A DNA stretch of 64,000 nucleotides from positions 49,927,763-49,991,762 of the forward strand of contig OW679202.1 in the NCBI GenBank assembly GCA_940337035.1, read 5' to 3'. The translations under genes and the position numbers were made by a program. A model generated the notes under the pieces. That model was given only the letters and a program-made list of their open reading frames with translations. It made no database searches and was not told the DNA's origin. Positions within the stretch are counted from its first letter, which is position 1. Each line of letters opens with the position of its first letter. Positions 1-12,253 of this stretch are shown here, in pieces. Origin of the DNA: Agriotes lineatus. Taxonomy: Eukaryota > Arthropoda > Insecta > Coleoptera > Elateridae.

Positions 1-770
1 GAAGGTAACCGTTACTTTCTATCTCCATGGTAAAGTTAATGTCTGGATGTTGACTATTGAGATGATTTAAGAAGACGGGTAACGTGTCTTTACCGTGTGG
101 CCAAATAATAAAGGTATCGTCAACGTATCGGAACGAAACCTTAGGTTTTAATTCTGAAGATTTCAGAGCTACAGCTTCGAAAGCTTCCATGAAGATATTG
201 GCAACGACAGGTGAAAGAGGAAAACCCATGGCCGCACCAGAGATTTGTTTAAAGAACTGCCCTTGAAATAGGAAATAAGTGGAAGAGAGACATTTTTCTA
301 TCAAGGCAGGTAGACTTGAGAACGTCTCCCCATGCTCTGATAACAACTGTTGAATTATGACTATGGAATCGGGAATAGGAACTTTGGTAAAAAGGGAAGT
401 GACATCGAAACTCACAAGTAAATCCTCAGGTTCAACGCTTATACTGGATATAAGTTCAACGAAATGGGCTGAACATAAGAGGGAGACTTACCAGTAAACT
501 TTCTGAGGATAGTGGTTAGGTATTTAGCGAAGGAGTAAGCAGGGGAATCTATGGTACTGACAATGGACCTGAGAAGAATGTCTTGTTTATGGATTTTGGC
601 GAACACCAACGCGATACTGGTCATAAGATCCTTTTTGTTGAAACTTCCATCATCTGCAAATCCCCATTCTTCTTTAGCAGAAAGATTCGCGAAGCCATTG
701 AGATTTACAAACGCCCTAACAATCTTAATCGGGACGAAGGCTTTCTCTTTCCTTCTATGTGGAAAGTGCT
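1..770 (-). mobile_element. Penelope-like element reverse transcriptase relic, runs off the left edge
   Basis: Reading the minus strand from about 770 down to 1 gives a Penelope-like reverse transcriptase. An early block around 624-480 reads KIHKQDILLRSIVSTIDSP and continues to FAKYLTTILRKFTGKSPSYV. After one frameshift near 475 the next frame gives FVELISSISVEPEDLLVSFD and then DVTSLFTKVP (about 430-385), IEKCLSSTYFLFQGQFFKQ, GAAMGFPLSPVVANIFME (about 240-185) and the catalytic box FRYVDDTFIIWPHG (about 140-90), ending MEIESNGYL at the window edge. These are the usual Penelope RT blocks in the right order. The carboxy-terminal GIY-YIG part would lie to the left of base 1. The frameshift shows the copy is dead. 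The family assignment comes from motif memory, not from a search. Confidence 0.85.
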
Positions 771-779
771 AATTTCTAA

Positions 780-1250
780 ACCCGGCCCACCGCCACTGAA
801 CCGCGACGGCATTTGCTGAACCGCGACGGCGCTTGCCTATAAATTCTCGCCTTTCTCCTTCCGTTAGTTAGTCAAGTTTCGTCTCTGACGTGGTTAACAC
901 GTTGAGTTACCGTGCTTCTTTGCTTTTTCCTCCTGATGAAGCCGCTTACGAAAGTGGGCGAAACGTTGAGTTCTTCGATCTCAATAATGACACGGTCCAA
1001 TCCCGGAAGTCGTTTGTTACAGAGAAATTGATAGTATGGAAGAGACAATTTTATTTAAAATATCAAAAGACAAACACGGCAGAAAATGCCAAGTAATAGA
1101 AGAATACATAAGAGGAAGGAAATTTATCGAAGCTGGAAGTTAGAAAAACCGGCATGGAAAAGGTTACCATGCAAAATTGCAGGAGCAATAAAAAGATCAC
1201 TACGAAGACCATAAAATATAGACACAATACACACAAGACACCATATAATT
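780..1250. other. Spacer with a short direct repeat
   Basis: A 14-bp direct repeat, TGAACCGCGACGGC, occurs twice between 796 and 831 in a GC-richer patch. From about 1,020 an open stretch with AAAA/GAAG-rich codons leads into the next LINE. I see no host gene. Confidence 0.3.
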
Positions 1251-2400
1251 GAATATAGAAGGAGAAAGCACGGAAATAAATAAAAACACCTCGAGAAAAG
1301 CCATTACAAAACTCAAGAAAGGAGAATCATTTGTGCCAGAAGAAGTTTATGCAGAACTACTTAAAAACAATACAGACAACCTTGTTAGGATACAACATAA
1401 CATAATTATTTAATGAAAGTCTCGACGGCCAAGAAGTTCCCAAAGAATATATCGGTAAGAAGGGTAACAGAAATGATTGCGATAACTATAGAGGAATTTC
1501 TGTGACGAGCTAGAGCAGTAGGTTGTACGGAAGGATATTGAAAGACCTAATAGAAACGGAATTCGTAGAAGAAGTAGAACAAAGTGGCTTTAGAGGTGGA
1601 AGATCATGCAACGATAACGTGTTTGTTATGAAACAAATAATAGAAAAGAGAGTAGCAGTGAACCTATAAACGCACATATTGTTCACATAGCTAACCAAAA
1701 CTTATGATAATATACCCACTTGAAAACTATGGGAAATACTACAGAAGACAAATATAAACCAAACCTTGAACACTGCAACTAAGAACTTATATGAGGATGC
1801 TATTGCTAAAGTTAATATAGGGAACAAATTATCTACACCTTTTAACGCAACAAAATATCTCCAACAGGGTTGTTATACGCATATCTCTTGTTTAAGCTAC
1901 ATATCAAAGAAGTATTAATAAAGTGCAAACGAAAATATTCAGGGATGAGAATCCCTCTAGAGAACACAACCGTTTATAGTTTACAATTTGCAGACGATCA
2001 GGCATAATATAGTAGGGGATAGAAAATATATTGAATATATGACCCGCAAATTAAAAGAACTTGTAAGGAATAGGCAGTCACAATAAACATCCAGAAAAGC
2101 AAATATTTGAACACTGGAAGAGAAATCGATAATCTACATCCAAAAAACTGAGAAGAAATAAAAGTCTGTGAAGATTACAAGTACTTAAGAATGGTATTCG
2201 ACAAAGCTGGTCCCGAAGAAAATGAAATAAAAACAATAATCGTTAATACAGGCAAGGAAAGTGATCGGGTGTTTGAACGGAATCCTTTGGAGTAAACCTA
2301 TAAGAAAACATCGAAAATACAGAAAAACAGAGCTGAGTGTATGGAGTATGGATCAGCAACATAGAGGATCACATTGAGAAATAAAAAATGTTAGAAGCAA
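1250..2400 (+). mobile_element. LINE reverse transcriptase relic (RTE/CR1-like)
   Basis: Plus-strand frames, with several stops and shifts, give pieces of a non-LTR reverse transcriptase in order: PEEVYAELLKNNTDNLVRIQ (about 1,335), KKGNRNDCDNYRGIS (about 1,458), RLYGRILKDLIETEF then VEQSGFRGGRSCNDNVFVMK (about 1,520-1,640), a decayed catalytic region, and the downstream INIQKSKYLNTGREID and CEDYKYLRMVFDKAGPEENE blocks (about 2,080-2,230). The NDCDNYRGIS and QSGFR.GRS blocks are typical of LINE RT domains. The catalytic FADD box is only partly visible (LQFADDQA near 1,980). Reading frames are broken in many places, so this is an old copy. Confidence 0.75.
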
Positions 2401-2503
2401 CCCCATTAGGATCGCTTCAATCAGAAATTTTATGCGAAAAAAATAAAGGCGTAATCTAAGACCGGCTTACTAAATGGACACCCTGTATAGTATACATACA
2501 GGA

Positions 2504-2653
2504 AGAACGGGAAATATTGTGAGGATATGTTGAGAAGGTCAAAATAAGGAAAATAAACTAATATGTTGAGGGTTGAGAATCGGACTTAAATATATCGGTT
2601 TATTTTTCTTATTTTGACCTTCTAACCACATCCTCAATATATTTCCCGTTTCT
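2504..2653. repeat. Inverted repeat with about 55-bp arms
   Basis: The left arm (2,504-2,557) runs from GAACGGGAAATATTGTGAGG to AAGGTCAAAATAAGGAAAAT. Its near reverse complement (2,598-2,653) ends in CTCAATATATTTCCCGTTTC. About 40 bases form the loop. An ACACCCTGTATA-type motif lies just to the left at about 2,480. The structure suits a small MITE or the remnant end of one. Confidence 0.6.
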
Positions 2654-2659
2654 ACTGAC

Positions 2660-3290
2660 TTACACTGTATATATACACACAATTTCAAGTCAAAAATTAT
2701 TGTTTTACTCATACAAGAGTATTGTATTATGAATATCACTGCCAAACAAAAGCTGTAGATTATGTGTTTCAAAATAAGAAAAAAATTCTTATAAATACTT
2801 TTCTAAAAATGCTACATGATCTTATTTTGTTTTTTGTTTTTTAGGAAATGTCAAAAATTAGAACAGATATCAAGTTGACATTTGGTGCACACGAATGTGT
2901 CAACAAATACAGTTATTCGGACGAATTTGAGTCAAGTTTCGCGATTCATTGGCATACATAAATTCCTCTGCAGAATATAGGGGCTGATATATAAAATATT
3001 CTCTCAAGAAAAAATTTAGAGACGTACGTTCTTATTTTGTTTGTGATTTATTTGTTAAAATCTACTCAACGGAATTGCGCCAGTTAACTTAAATTTGGCT
3101 GATTGATAATATTTGCAAGTATTTAGAAGAATTTTTGTCTAATTCTTGAACACAGAATCTCCAGTTCTGGTTTGTCGGTAATGCAGTAACGCAATACATA
3201 CTGTATACCTGAATACGACTATACAAGGTTACATATACGAACGTTGTCGTGGACCTTATTAGTAGCTTCAGCGTACTTATGCGAACGTTT
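2660..3290. other. AT-rich stretch, nothing recognised
   Basis: No coding-like frame, RNA gene or clear repeat was seen here. Confidence 0.4.
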
Positions 3291-3291
3291 T

Positions 3292-3333
3292 GTCCGTCCG
3301 TCCGTCCGTCCGTCCGTCCGTCCGTCCGTCCGT
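3292..3333. repeat. (TCCG)n microsatellite
   Basis: About ten uninterrupted TCCG units. The open frames crossing it in both directions (PSVRPSVRPS and TDGRTDGRTDG) are by-products of the repeat. Moderately GC-richer sequence follows to about 3,600. Confidence 0.9.
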
Positions 3334-3854
3334 TCGGATCGCCTGTAACTTTCGAACGGCTACAGATATCGAAATTTTGAAAGGGGGCAAAGTTGTTGCT
3401 AAGGTCCCGAGCACCTTCATGCGCTATTTGGTTTTGGCTTTCCACTTTGCAAAATTTCCAAGCATTGTAGCACAGTGGCGGTTTGTCCACTTGGCGCCAT
3501 CTACAGAAGCTCGGTGGTCACGTTTTGAACTACACATTCTGAAGCTACTCGTTAGACCGGTCCTTGAGCAGTTTATTGGTCATATGATATGTCATTTGTG
3601 GAGTTAACTTATAAACTTAAATACAAGTTTTAGGTAATCCCACCAATAAGTTCAGATCTGATGAACGAGGCGGCCATTCGAATGGATTGTGTACCTCACT
3701 TGAAAGAAGTAACATAAATTACCTTGTAACAGCTAGTATAATTTTTAAAGGATTTATTAGTCCTTCACTGCGATACCTTTGCTACAGTAATACACTAATC
3801 GATTTCATACTATGTCTTAAAGTTAGTTGACCCTCTCTTTAAGTTAGTGTTTAA

Positions 3855-4399
3855 TAGTAATCGGTTCCACGAGACTGCTCTCGGTCTCGTCTCTGTCTAG
3901 TCTCGAAATTCGAGACGAGACCGAGAACGAGACTTGTTAACATTTTCGAGACCGAGACCGAGACCGAGACTTGAGCGGTCTCGGTCTCGTCGAGAGTCTC
4001 AATTTTTTTTAACATTTTATTCTTAAAAAAATTACTTATTCTAAGTTATACGGAAAAAAGCAGTTATGACTTGATTTAAAAATCGAATTGGGGGAAGTAC
4101 CTACTAATGAATCACTTCATTCGCACACAATATGTTCTATTTTAAGATTTTCCATTAGTAGAACGTCATCTACATCGGTATACGAAGCAAGGTCGAATGT
4201 TGTAACATCAAATTTTACTTTGCATATTAAAATTTGTTAAGACTCTCGTCGATACCGAGACCGAGACCGAGACCTACAAAATTTTTCGAGACCGAGACTG
4301 AGACTTGGCATTTGAACCGAGATCGAGATCGAGACCACTATAGATCTCGACTCGTCGAGACCGAGACTACCCCAGTCTCGGTCTCGTCTCGAAGCACTA
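3855..4399. mobile_element. Non-autonomous hAT-like element with GAGACC subterminal arrays
   Basis: The sequence GTGTTTAA occurs exactly at 3,847-3,854 and again at 4,400-4,407, a perfect 8-bp target duplication as made by hAT transposases. The element starts TAGTAATCGG and ends AAGCACTA, so its two ends share a short TAGT terminus. Both subterminal regions (about 3,870-4,001 and 4,241-4,395) are packed with GAGACC/GGTCTC units in both orientations around about 240 bp of plain AT-rich sequence. There is no coding frame. Dense subterminal repeats of this kind usually serve as transposase binding sites in hAT elements; that role is inferred here. Confidence 0.7.
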
Positions 4400-4407
4400 G
4401 TGTTTAA

Positions 4408-5752
4408 GCCCATTTGAAAATGTCTGGTCTTTATTAGTTGGGAATTAATCATCTGCAGATGTAATTCATGTAACCTTTTCTTGTTTTTAGGTTCATATCA
4501 TATGATGCATCCAAGTTTGATAGTAATTTTTAAAACAACTTCTATAAAATAATATAAAGCATAAAGTAATGCATTGTTGTCTTATCATAACCTCCTATTA
4601 AATCGACATTTAATTGAAAAATAAACTTTATTTAAATCAACTAAGGATAGGTACATTTATTCGAATGTAGCTAACTCAATGTAAATCCAAACTAGACGCC
4701 ATCATCACTGTCTTGCTCAGGAAACCACCTTTCTTCTCGGAGATTCATCAACATTTCTTTTATGCAGGTGCTGCTGTCCATGTAATGCTTCTTTATTCTG
4801 TGGCAATTCAAATGTGTTTGTGGCTAGTTTTAGCAATTCACTTTATTTGTTTTTTATTTATACATTATCAAGCATGCTATTTACCGTATAGTTTAAGCTA
4901 AAGTTCAGTTTCGGTTCGATCCAAAATTAAAGTTATTGGGATTAAGTGTAAATCTAGCTTAATAATTTTAGAACTACAGTTACATAATAGTTAATATTGT
5001 AAAATCGGTAAAAGCAACTCAATTCTACCTTTAAAACACTTACACAGTTGTAAACCATATTGACTTTTCGGTCATTGTTTATAGTAAATTCAAATCGTTA
5101 GAGTTTGACAGACTATGCAATCAGGACAACTTTGACATTTTGCAAAGTAGCTATATTAATTGACTTTTCTCCTAGAACGATATCATTCAGAGCTCAATTA
5201 ATCGTACCTGGAAACAATTATTTTTGCTCGTATTGAAAAATATCTTCGCTCTTGGCTGACCATATCTTCAAAGTGGAAATAAGAATAAACTATAAAAACA
5301 ACAAGCGTTAACTAAAAAAAATGAAAACTTGTTGCCACTATGCAAATAATTTAGATTTCATTTTATTATAGCAGCAATGAAAGCTCTAATTTCTAATAAA
5401 CTTAAACGAGTGTTTACAAGGTGAACTAAGAAACGTAAAGCCCCTTATTAGTTGAGATTGCAAGCCAAGGTAGACATTTCATGGCAACACAGATACTCAA
5501 TATTAATCAGAATTTCTGTGCCTTTATGACATTAAAGCATTTGACAGTTAATTCTACCAGTTATAAGATGTAATAAAGTGTAAGTGATGTTAAAAAATAG
5601 AGAAAAAACATCATTCTAGTGTATCGTGAATGGCCTAGAGATGCAGCGTTATCCATTAGATAAATATTGAGTATCTGCATCGCCATGGTATGTGTACGTT
5701 GGGTTGCAGTCTCAATAAGAAAGAAGCTCCTAGTTTGGTGGCTTACCCGGTA
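4408..5752. other. AT-rich stretch, nothing recognised
   Basis: I found no gene, conserved protein fragment or clear repeat. Short open frames here have no recognisable sequence. Confidence 0.4.
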
Positions 5753-5754
5753 TA

Positions 5755-6636
5755 TACCGGGTGAATATTCCGAAACCGAACATAGGCAATTAACATGGAA
5801 AAAAGGTTTTTCGCAGATTGCTGCTCCCCATTTTAATTTAGAGGGTTTATAATGACACCAATCGAAAGAAGATTTTTTTTCTCATGTAACGATATGCGAA
5901 TTAGTTAATTTTCAGTTGTATTTCTCATTATTTTATAAAAAATTCGCAATAAATTAAATTCGGAAAATCATGTTGAGCCATGACTCGTAAGACAATAAAC
6001 AGATTCAAACGTCATTCAAGTGACAGATTCATTATGCCATTGGCGACTATAATTTTAAGATTTCCAATTTTCTTTACTGAAATCAATTGGAGGGCCCCCT
6101 GGAGAGAAGCGGAGCGCCGAGTGCTTCCCTGGAGAGGGGCGGAGCCCCGAGGGCCCCCTTGGAGAAGGGCAGAGCCCCGGGGGCCCCCTTGGAGAGGAGC
6201 GGATCTCTGAGGGCCCCGTTGGAGAGAGACGAAGCCCCGGGGGGCCCTTGGAGAGGGGTGGAGCCCCGAAAGCTTCCTTGGAAAGAGGCGGAGTCCCGAG
6301 GGCCCTCTTCTTTGGTCAGGTGGACGGCAGAAGGAGGCAGGGGCGGAGTGTGTAACAGAACGGAATGGTCCAAAGTAATAAGCCTAAAAATGGTGGTAAA
6401 CTGATTAGGATAGACCGCACAATAGCTCGCGCAGCCCCGTTTATTTTCGATAAAATAATAGATAAAGAAATACAACTGAAAATTAACTAATTCGCATATC
6501 GTTAGATGAGAAAAAAAATCTTCTTTCGATTGGTGTCATTATAAACCCTCTAAGTTAAAATGGAGAGCAGCAATCTGCGAAAAACCTTTTTCCCATGTTA
6601 AAAGCCTATGTTCGGTTTTGGAATATTCACCCGGTA
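5755..6636. mobile_element. Foldback element enclosing a 33-bp GC-rich minisatellite
   Basis: The arms at about 5,755-5,925 and 6,465-6,636 are near reverse complements. They begin TACCGGGTGAATATTCC and contain ACCTTTTT/AAAAAGGTTTTTCGCAGATT and GACACCAATCGAAAGAAGAT. A TA on each side (5,753-5,754 and 6,637-6,638) is compatible with a TA target duplication. Between the arms lie about seven copies of a 33-bp unit (about 6,088-6,305) built around GGAGAGGGGCGGAGCCCCGA and GGGCCCCCTT. The Ala/Pro/Gly-rich frames across the array are repeat artefacts. There is no transposase, so any mobility would depend on another element. Confidence 0.7.
6088..6305. repeat. 33-bp GC-rich minisatellite, about seven units
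   Basis: The unit includes GGAGAGGGGCGGAGCCCCGA followed by GGGCCCCCTT. Units differ by a few bases. Two to three units of the same array recur at about 47,575-47,640. Confidence 0.85.
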
Positions 6637-6639
6637 TAG

Positions 6640-9600
6640 AGTGGACCTCACTTTTCAGTTAATCTTTTAGGTTGCCATTACAGGCTTCCAAGAGGATTTA
6701 AGCTACCTATTCGAATCATTTCCACTTTTATGTGCCAGCTTAATATGATCGATTAAAAATACAAGTTACGCGAGTTTAATTACAAAATCTTTTTTAGCAG
6801 CCCGTATGGTTGCAAGATCAGAAAAAAATGTTTATGAACATTAATTATTGAAATAGCCAAGACATAAATTGACATAAAACCAAAATTTAATAATGGTTAA
6901 GAACAAAAATTCCTTTATTTGTTATATGTTACCGCAAGTTTATTAGGTTTTTACCTTCTTCTGTGTTTTTACTAATAAAAATAAAAATATTAAAACAGTA
7001 GTAACATTTTCCTGTGATTGTTTCTATTGTTGTAGCAAAATGTGCAACAAAACATAACTCCTTGGTTTCATAAATATATATTTTTAAGCGCTTAGAACTC
7101 TCTAAAATTGAATTACAGCAATACTTTGGTGGAACAATAAGGTGATTAGTTTCTGATAAGTTTACATCCGTGACAACGTATCACAACTATAAGTGAAGCG
7201 AACAATACTGAGATAAGAAATTATAGTTAAATTAGTCAGACATATACTTATTGATTAGATATGTATAAAAAAAATCAGATTGAAAATTAAAGCACGTTTC
7301 CGATAAAGTAATTGAAGCGGATTGTTAACATAATTGCCTTTTCATTTTTAGGTATAAAACTAGTATACTAGTATTTAAGAATAGGGTTTTACAACAATAT
7401 TAGTTTTTAAACTTAATTTGCACCTACGAAGGGCTTTTGTAAATATTTTGTTTTGCTCATGCTGTCTATTAAAAATTGCAAATCATGTTTTAACGTTGTA
7501 CTCTATGTATGATTGTAGCACTGCAATTTTCAAAATTGGTAATTGAAAATTGGGAAATTATTTATTTGAAATTTTAAATTATCAATTTTTAAATTACAAT
7601 TTAAATAGCCGAATGCAGTATACAATGGCGCGTGCTGCTAAAATTGTTATAAAACTAGGGCCACATTAACTTCTCACTTCTTAAATTTTTGGTTAGATGT
7701 TGCACTTTTGGAAAATGTCTGGAGTAGCTGTTCATCTAAATTCCAAAATTAAACAATAACTCTGTAAAATTTTAATATTCAAATATTGCAGAAATCGAAT
7801 ATTTATTTGATGTTAGTTTTGTCATTTTATAGATGCAATAAAATTTCGACCAGCGATTTTATAGCATTTTAATTTACATTAATGCCAATCTTATAGCTGC
7901 CGCCAAAATGAAAACTGAAAGCAGTGAAGCCAGTCCGTTACATAATAAGTCCTTGCTATCTTAATATCTCCATTTTACACGTATTATACACCCACACAAA
8001 CACCATATGGTAATCCTTATCTTATTATCTGTCAAATTGGTTTTTGCTAGTCAGATTAATAACATAATCTCTCATAAATAAATGAATAACAGGTGGGTGC
8101 AAGAGTGTATCATTCAGTAGCCCGTAACATGTTACCTTACCACTCAACCTCTATTGAGTCAGACTGCATTCATTACGGATTGATTAGATTTGTCGACCTA
8201 CCCGATGATGCCAATGACAACACCGTACTTATGGCAGGTACTCGTGTAATTGCGCAGATAATGCAACGAGCGATACATACATTTTGTCTGAGATTATTTT
8301 CCACGGCAACGTTATCAACGAACAATGCAACTCGGTGTTTCCTGGAATACCTGCTTCAACATAATACCAGAAATGCGGAATGGGAAAATAATTTATCCTT
8401 AGTATCGCATTACTGTTTCTTTCAACTCAGTTTTCATGGTCTGGAATGCCATGGCGTATGGAGCTCGCTTACTTGCAACATCTCTGCTATGACAGAAAAG
8501 TGAAAAATGTTAAATGCCTTTTCAGTTCATTTACTAAAGAAAGATAAATATAAAAGAATTTTGTGCAACATTTCGTCAGTGTTGGATCATCATAGTTGAC
8601 GTTTCCACTATACTCATTCTATTAATGTACAGAAATTTGGTTGTTTCTGTCTTCTCTTGGTTATTTTAATACAGTAACTGGAAGCCCACATGAATTTACA
8701 GTTGCATAAGATAGGGAGTTCGGTCGTGTGGTTATTTTCAATAAAAGTTGAATCTTTAAATGACGACAGATAAAGTGCGAATACCACAGAACATAACTAT
8801 AAAGAAGACCGAGATCATCCAAGATTCTTACTAGCATAAAATAAGTTGGTAATGCAAATGCAAAGAAAACATTTTTTTGCGTAATTTTACTAAACTTTGG
8901 CCTATTTGGACACTAAACGACGGTGGCTGTATTTGAATAAACAAAAATATATTGCAAGAAAAGGCTAATGTGGTTAATCAAAGGGAATTTGAAAGCGATA
9001 AATTCTTTGACACATATTTTTTGTTATCTATAAATATCATCGTCGTCAGCCTTGTTATTTACTCCTCACTGCAGAAGCATCGACTTGCATATTTCTTCAA
9101 CAAATCATAACTAATTGGACATATGTTGATATAAGGGTTATGCTTAAAATTACCCGTGTAATTACTCTTTATGGATACATAATTCCTTGAAAATACAAGC
9201 AGTTAGCAATAAAATGTTATCCATATTTAGTAACGTTTGTACACAACTATTAAGTAGAATGTAACATAAACGAAAATATAGCAACGTCGTAACTTTTAGT
9301 ATTCCAAACAACTGCTGTAACGGAATCTACAATTATGAGTAATAATAATTCAACAGATAGAGGCGCCAGGTTCAATAACTTATCGTAATTCGCTCCGCCG
9401 AACCCCGCGGAGTAACTGAGCTGCGAAGGAAACAGGCTGAAAGAGATAATGAATACACAAAGATAAGATAACATTGGTTAGTAACAATCATCAACAACAC
9501 GTTTATTAGTAATGACAATAATGATGTACAGACAGGCATAAATAACATAGAGTTCGGTAAAGCAAATTAAAGTAGAGAACAAAATATTGGCATGTTAATC

Positions 9601-11430
9601 ATTACAATAAATTCAGTGCACGAATAGTACGCGAGAAATTGTAAAGACCCTCAATGAAAAACGTTTAAGCAAAACCCCAAGTTAAACTGATAGTCGTCGA
9701 AAAGGCCTTCTCGAAAGTAGCATTTTCGCTTTAATCGAGGGGTAACGCCTGTGACTGTATATAATCAGGTTAACATTTGCTATTCTTGTTACAATTAAAA
9801 ATGTAATTCAAAATCGAACGGCTTATATAATCATAAACGGTAGGTGACGAGTGGTCACCTATCGACGATAAGGTTTATATAAATGTTAAATTCAATGGGA
9901 AAACGACGGACGGTTGAATTCCGCTTAAAAAAATGTATCACTTGACGCCCAAGATGAATAATTTTCACCAAGGGGCGTAATTCTCTAAACCATAAACTTC
10001 TCTTGGAAGCGCGAAGTGCTTTGTCAGGTACACAATAATAGAAAGATCTAACTTTGATGGCTACGGAGGAAGCCTGAAGGATCTGCCGCTGAAGGTGGCT
10101 AATTCGTGGCTCAGTGGGCACGTTCTGCGACTTCAAGCGTCCACGGGATTTTCCTTCGACAGCGACGAATCCAAAATTGAAGGAAAAGCTAAAGAATAGA
10201 CGGAAGGCGACAAACGCAAAATAAAAGCAAGAAGAAAAAGACGAATAGGCCTGAAAACGAATACGATAAACCCATCAACCGGTCTTACCTCAGATTGTGG
10301 GTGGCCAGTGAGCATTTTGCTTCGAAAAGAAAAACTACCATATCCTGAAGTAAGAGGCGGCTATAGCGATCCCACTGCGGCACCAAGGCTGCTCCTGTGA
10401 CACCGTCGACAATATCCCCACATGGTGTAGCACTCAAATAAAATTCCGTACAAGCAAAAATTATAAATGTACCAGTTTTCTAAAAGAAAAAATAACTTTT
10501 GAAACCGAAAGCTCGTCATGCTTAAAGGTAAAGTTAACTTGACTAATTAAGTGAGCCAAAACACCAACCGGCGTTCGATATTCTCAAATTTGCGGAAAAC
10601 TTACAGAGACAGATTTCGGATCGTAACAATCTGCCACTTGTATACTAAATTATTTTGCTACGTATTAGTAGTCGAAAATGTATGAGTGCATTTGTTGTAT
10701 AATCAGCACAGCACTGTCTGTAAGTAATTTTTAAAGTAAGATTTAAATTAAAGAAATTAATTAATATTTCTCTTTGCAAAAAAATACGTTTCATTTAAAT
10801 CATTTTGGTAGAAAAAATAATTTTAAATACGTCCATATTCCTTTAAATATTTTACATCTAAGCGTAGCTAGTATTTTTATTATTATATTCCGAGAAGGTC
10901 ATAATTTTTGTTTCAATTAATTTTCTTTAAATAACCTACAAAATTAAAAAAAAAATTTGTATGTCTATTCAAACCTGTAAAAAATGTATCGTGTATCTGT
11001 CATCTAGAACTCTAGATATAGGTTAAACAGTAAACTTTGAGTAAAAAGGCTCAACTTATATAGTAAATTTGTACTTATTACACAGCCCTGTAAGCAGTAC
11101 CGGTAAATATAAACCAGCTGGTTACATTTACTATGTGAAAAATATTACAAACAAGCATGAGTTTGTAAAATGCATTTCACTAGTTTCTATAATTTTGTTT
11201 TTAAAATTACATCTTCCAAATGGGCGAAATTACAATTGAAACCTTTCAATGAAGTATTCTACTATTAGTTATTTTGAAAAAGTCATATGAGGGAGTTCTC
11301 TTCTTAGTTGATCATCTGTTCTTTTAGTTCTTCTTTTTTCATTGTTTATTTGTACTATGTTTTTACCTGCTGCTGAGATAAATTGATATATTGCATATCT
11401 TAGTGTTTGATAGTTGAGGGAAGGACGCAA
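6640..11430. other. Long AT-rich stretch, no gene recognised
   Basis: No recognisable protein fragment was found. The longest open frame is a 136-codon plus-strand one at 8,093-8,503 starting at GTG; its sequence suggests nothing and its composition is not gene-like. A slightly GC-richer patch at 9,850-10,400 also lacks a recognisable product. Confidence 0.35.
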
Positions 11431-11439
11431 TCAAGAGGC

Positions 11440-11690
11440 TAAATAAAGATATGGTGGCATAGAGAGATCGTTAAAGAAAAAAATAGTATTTAGAGTACTA
11501 TAGGCAAGAGCATATGTACGATGCAGAGATATGAAGATGCATAGAAGCAGATAAAAATACAGCAATGGAGATGGATGTGGTGCGGAGATCATGTAGGTAT
11601 GTAGGGTATTAAAAAGAGACATAATCCCCAATGAGAGAATAAAAGAAGATGATGATTGCTATGGCAGGACGAGATGGAAGAGAAGTCTGG
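11440..11690 (+). mobile_element. LINE carboxy-terminal fragment
   Basis: A plus-strand frame reads AMEMDVVRRSCRYVGY and, after a shift, a stretch containing PMREE and MAGRDGREVWRTDG. It resembles the segment (EMDFLRRSAR...R..NE.IR) that follows the RT domain in many insect LINEs. It is short and frameshifted. Confidence 0.5.
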
Positions 11691-11738
11691 AGAACGGACG
11701 GTATCTGCAGACACTATAGAAACCGTTTATATGGGTTA

Positions 11739-12251
11739 TACAGGGTGTTATGGAAATGAGTGCAAATATTTTAACCAGTGATAGAGCTCACCAAAATGAA
11801 CAACTTTTCTATTTATCGTTTTTCATTTAATCGCATACCTTTTCAATCATTTATCTCCCCTAAATTTGACGAGCCACTTGGTAAATCTAAGTTAAAGGCG
11901 AACGACACAAGTATATTAAAACTACAAAGTTCTTATACAAAAAACATGCGGTTACTAACTTACCTACCTCAATTGATAAAGTACGTTGGTGACCAGATGT
12001 GAACTAAAAGTGTTATCAGTACCTATGCAGTTTTTATTATTTGGCATATCAAACAAATGTTTTCTGTGTTTTGTGCCATTAAATTAAAATATTATTCCAT
12101 GGGCGGGTATGCATTTTTAGAGTAAAATTGTTTTGAATTTTAACTCAGTTTTGAGGGCGTTTTCGAAAAAATCATAAATTGAGAAGTTGTTCGGTTTAGC
12201 GAGTTCTATTATGGGTTAAAATATTTGCACTGATTTCCATAACACTCTGTA
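11739..12251. mobile_element. MITE with about 70-bp terminal inverted repeats, TA target
   Basis: The left end starts TACAGGGTGTTATGGAAATG and the right end finishes TTTCCATAACACTCTGTA. The inverted repeats continue inward through GTGCAAATATTTTAACC and GAACAACTT. TA flanks both ends (11,737-11,738 and 12,252-12,253). The 513-bp element is AT-rich inside with no transposase. Its terminus TACAGGGTG is shared with the larger element at 34,386-36,436. Confidence 0.8.
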
Positions 12252-12253
12252 TA

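Noticed and set aside
3089..3607. 133-codon (-) and 105-codon (+) frames
   Set aside because: They overlap on opposite strands across the TCCG microsatellite and neither has recognisable sequence.
6083..6475. 130-codon and 105-codon Pro/Ala/Gly-rich frames on both strands
   Set aside because: They arise from the 33-bp GC-rich minisatellite; no start context or conserved sequence.
8093..8503. 136-codon plus-strand frame
   Set aside because: Longest unexplained frame in a gene-free stretch, but it starts at GTG, has no recognisable motif and does not fit the missing RNF220 amino terminus.
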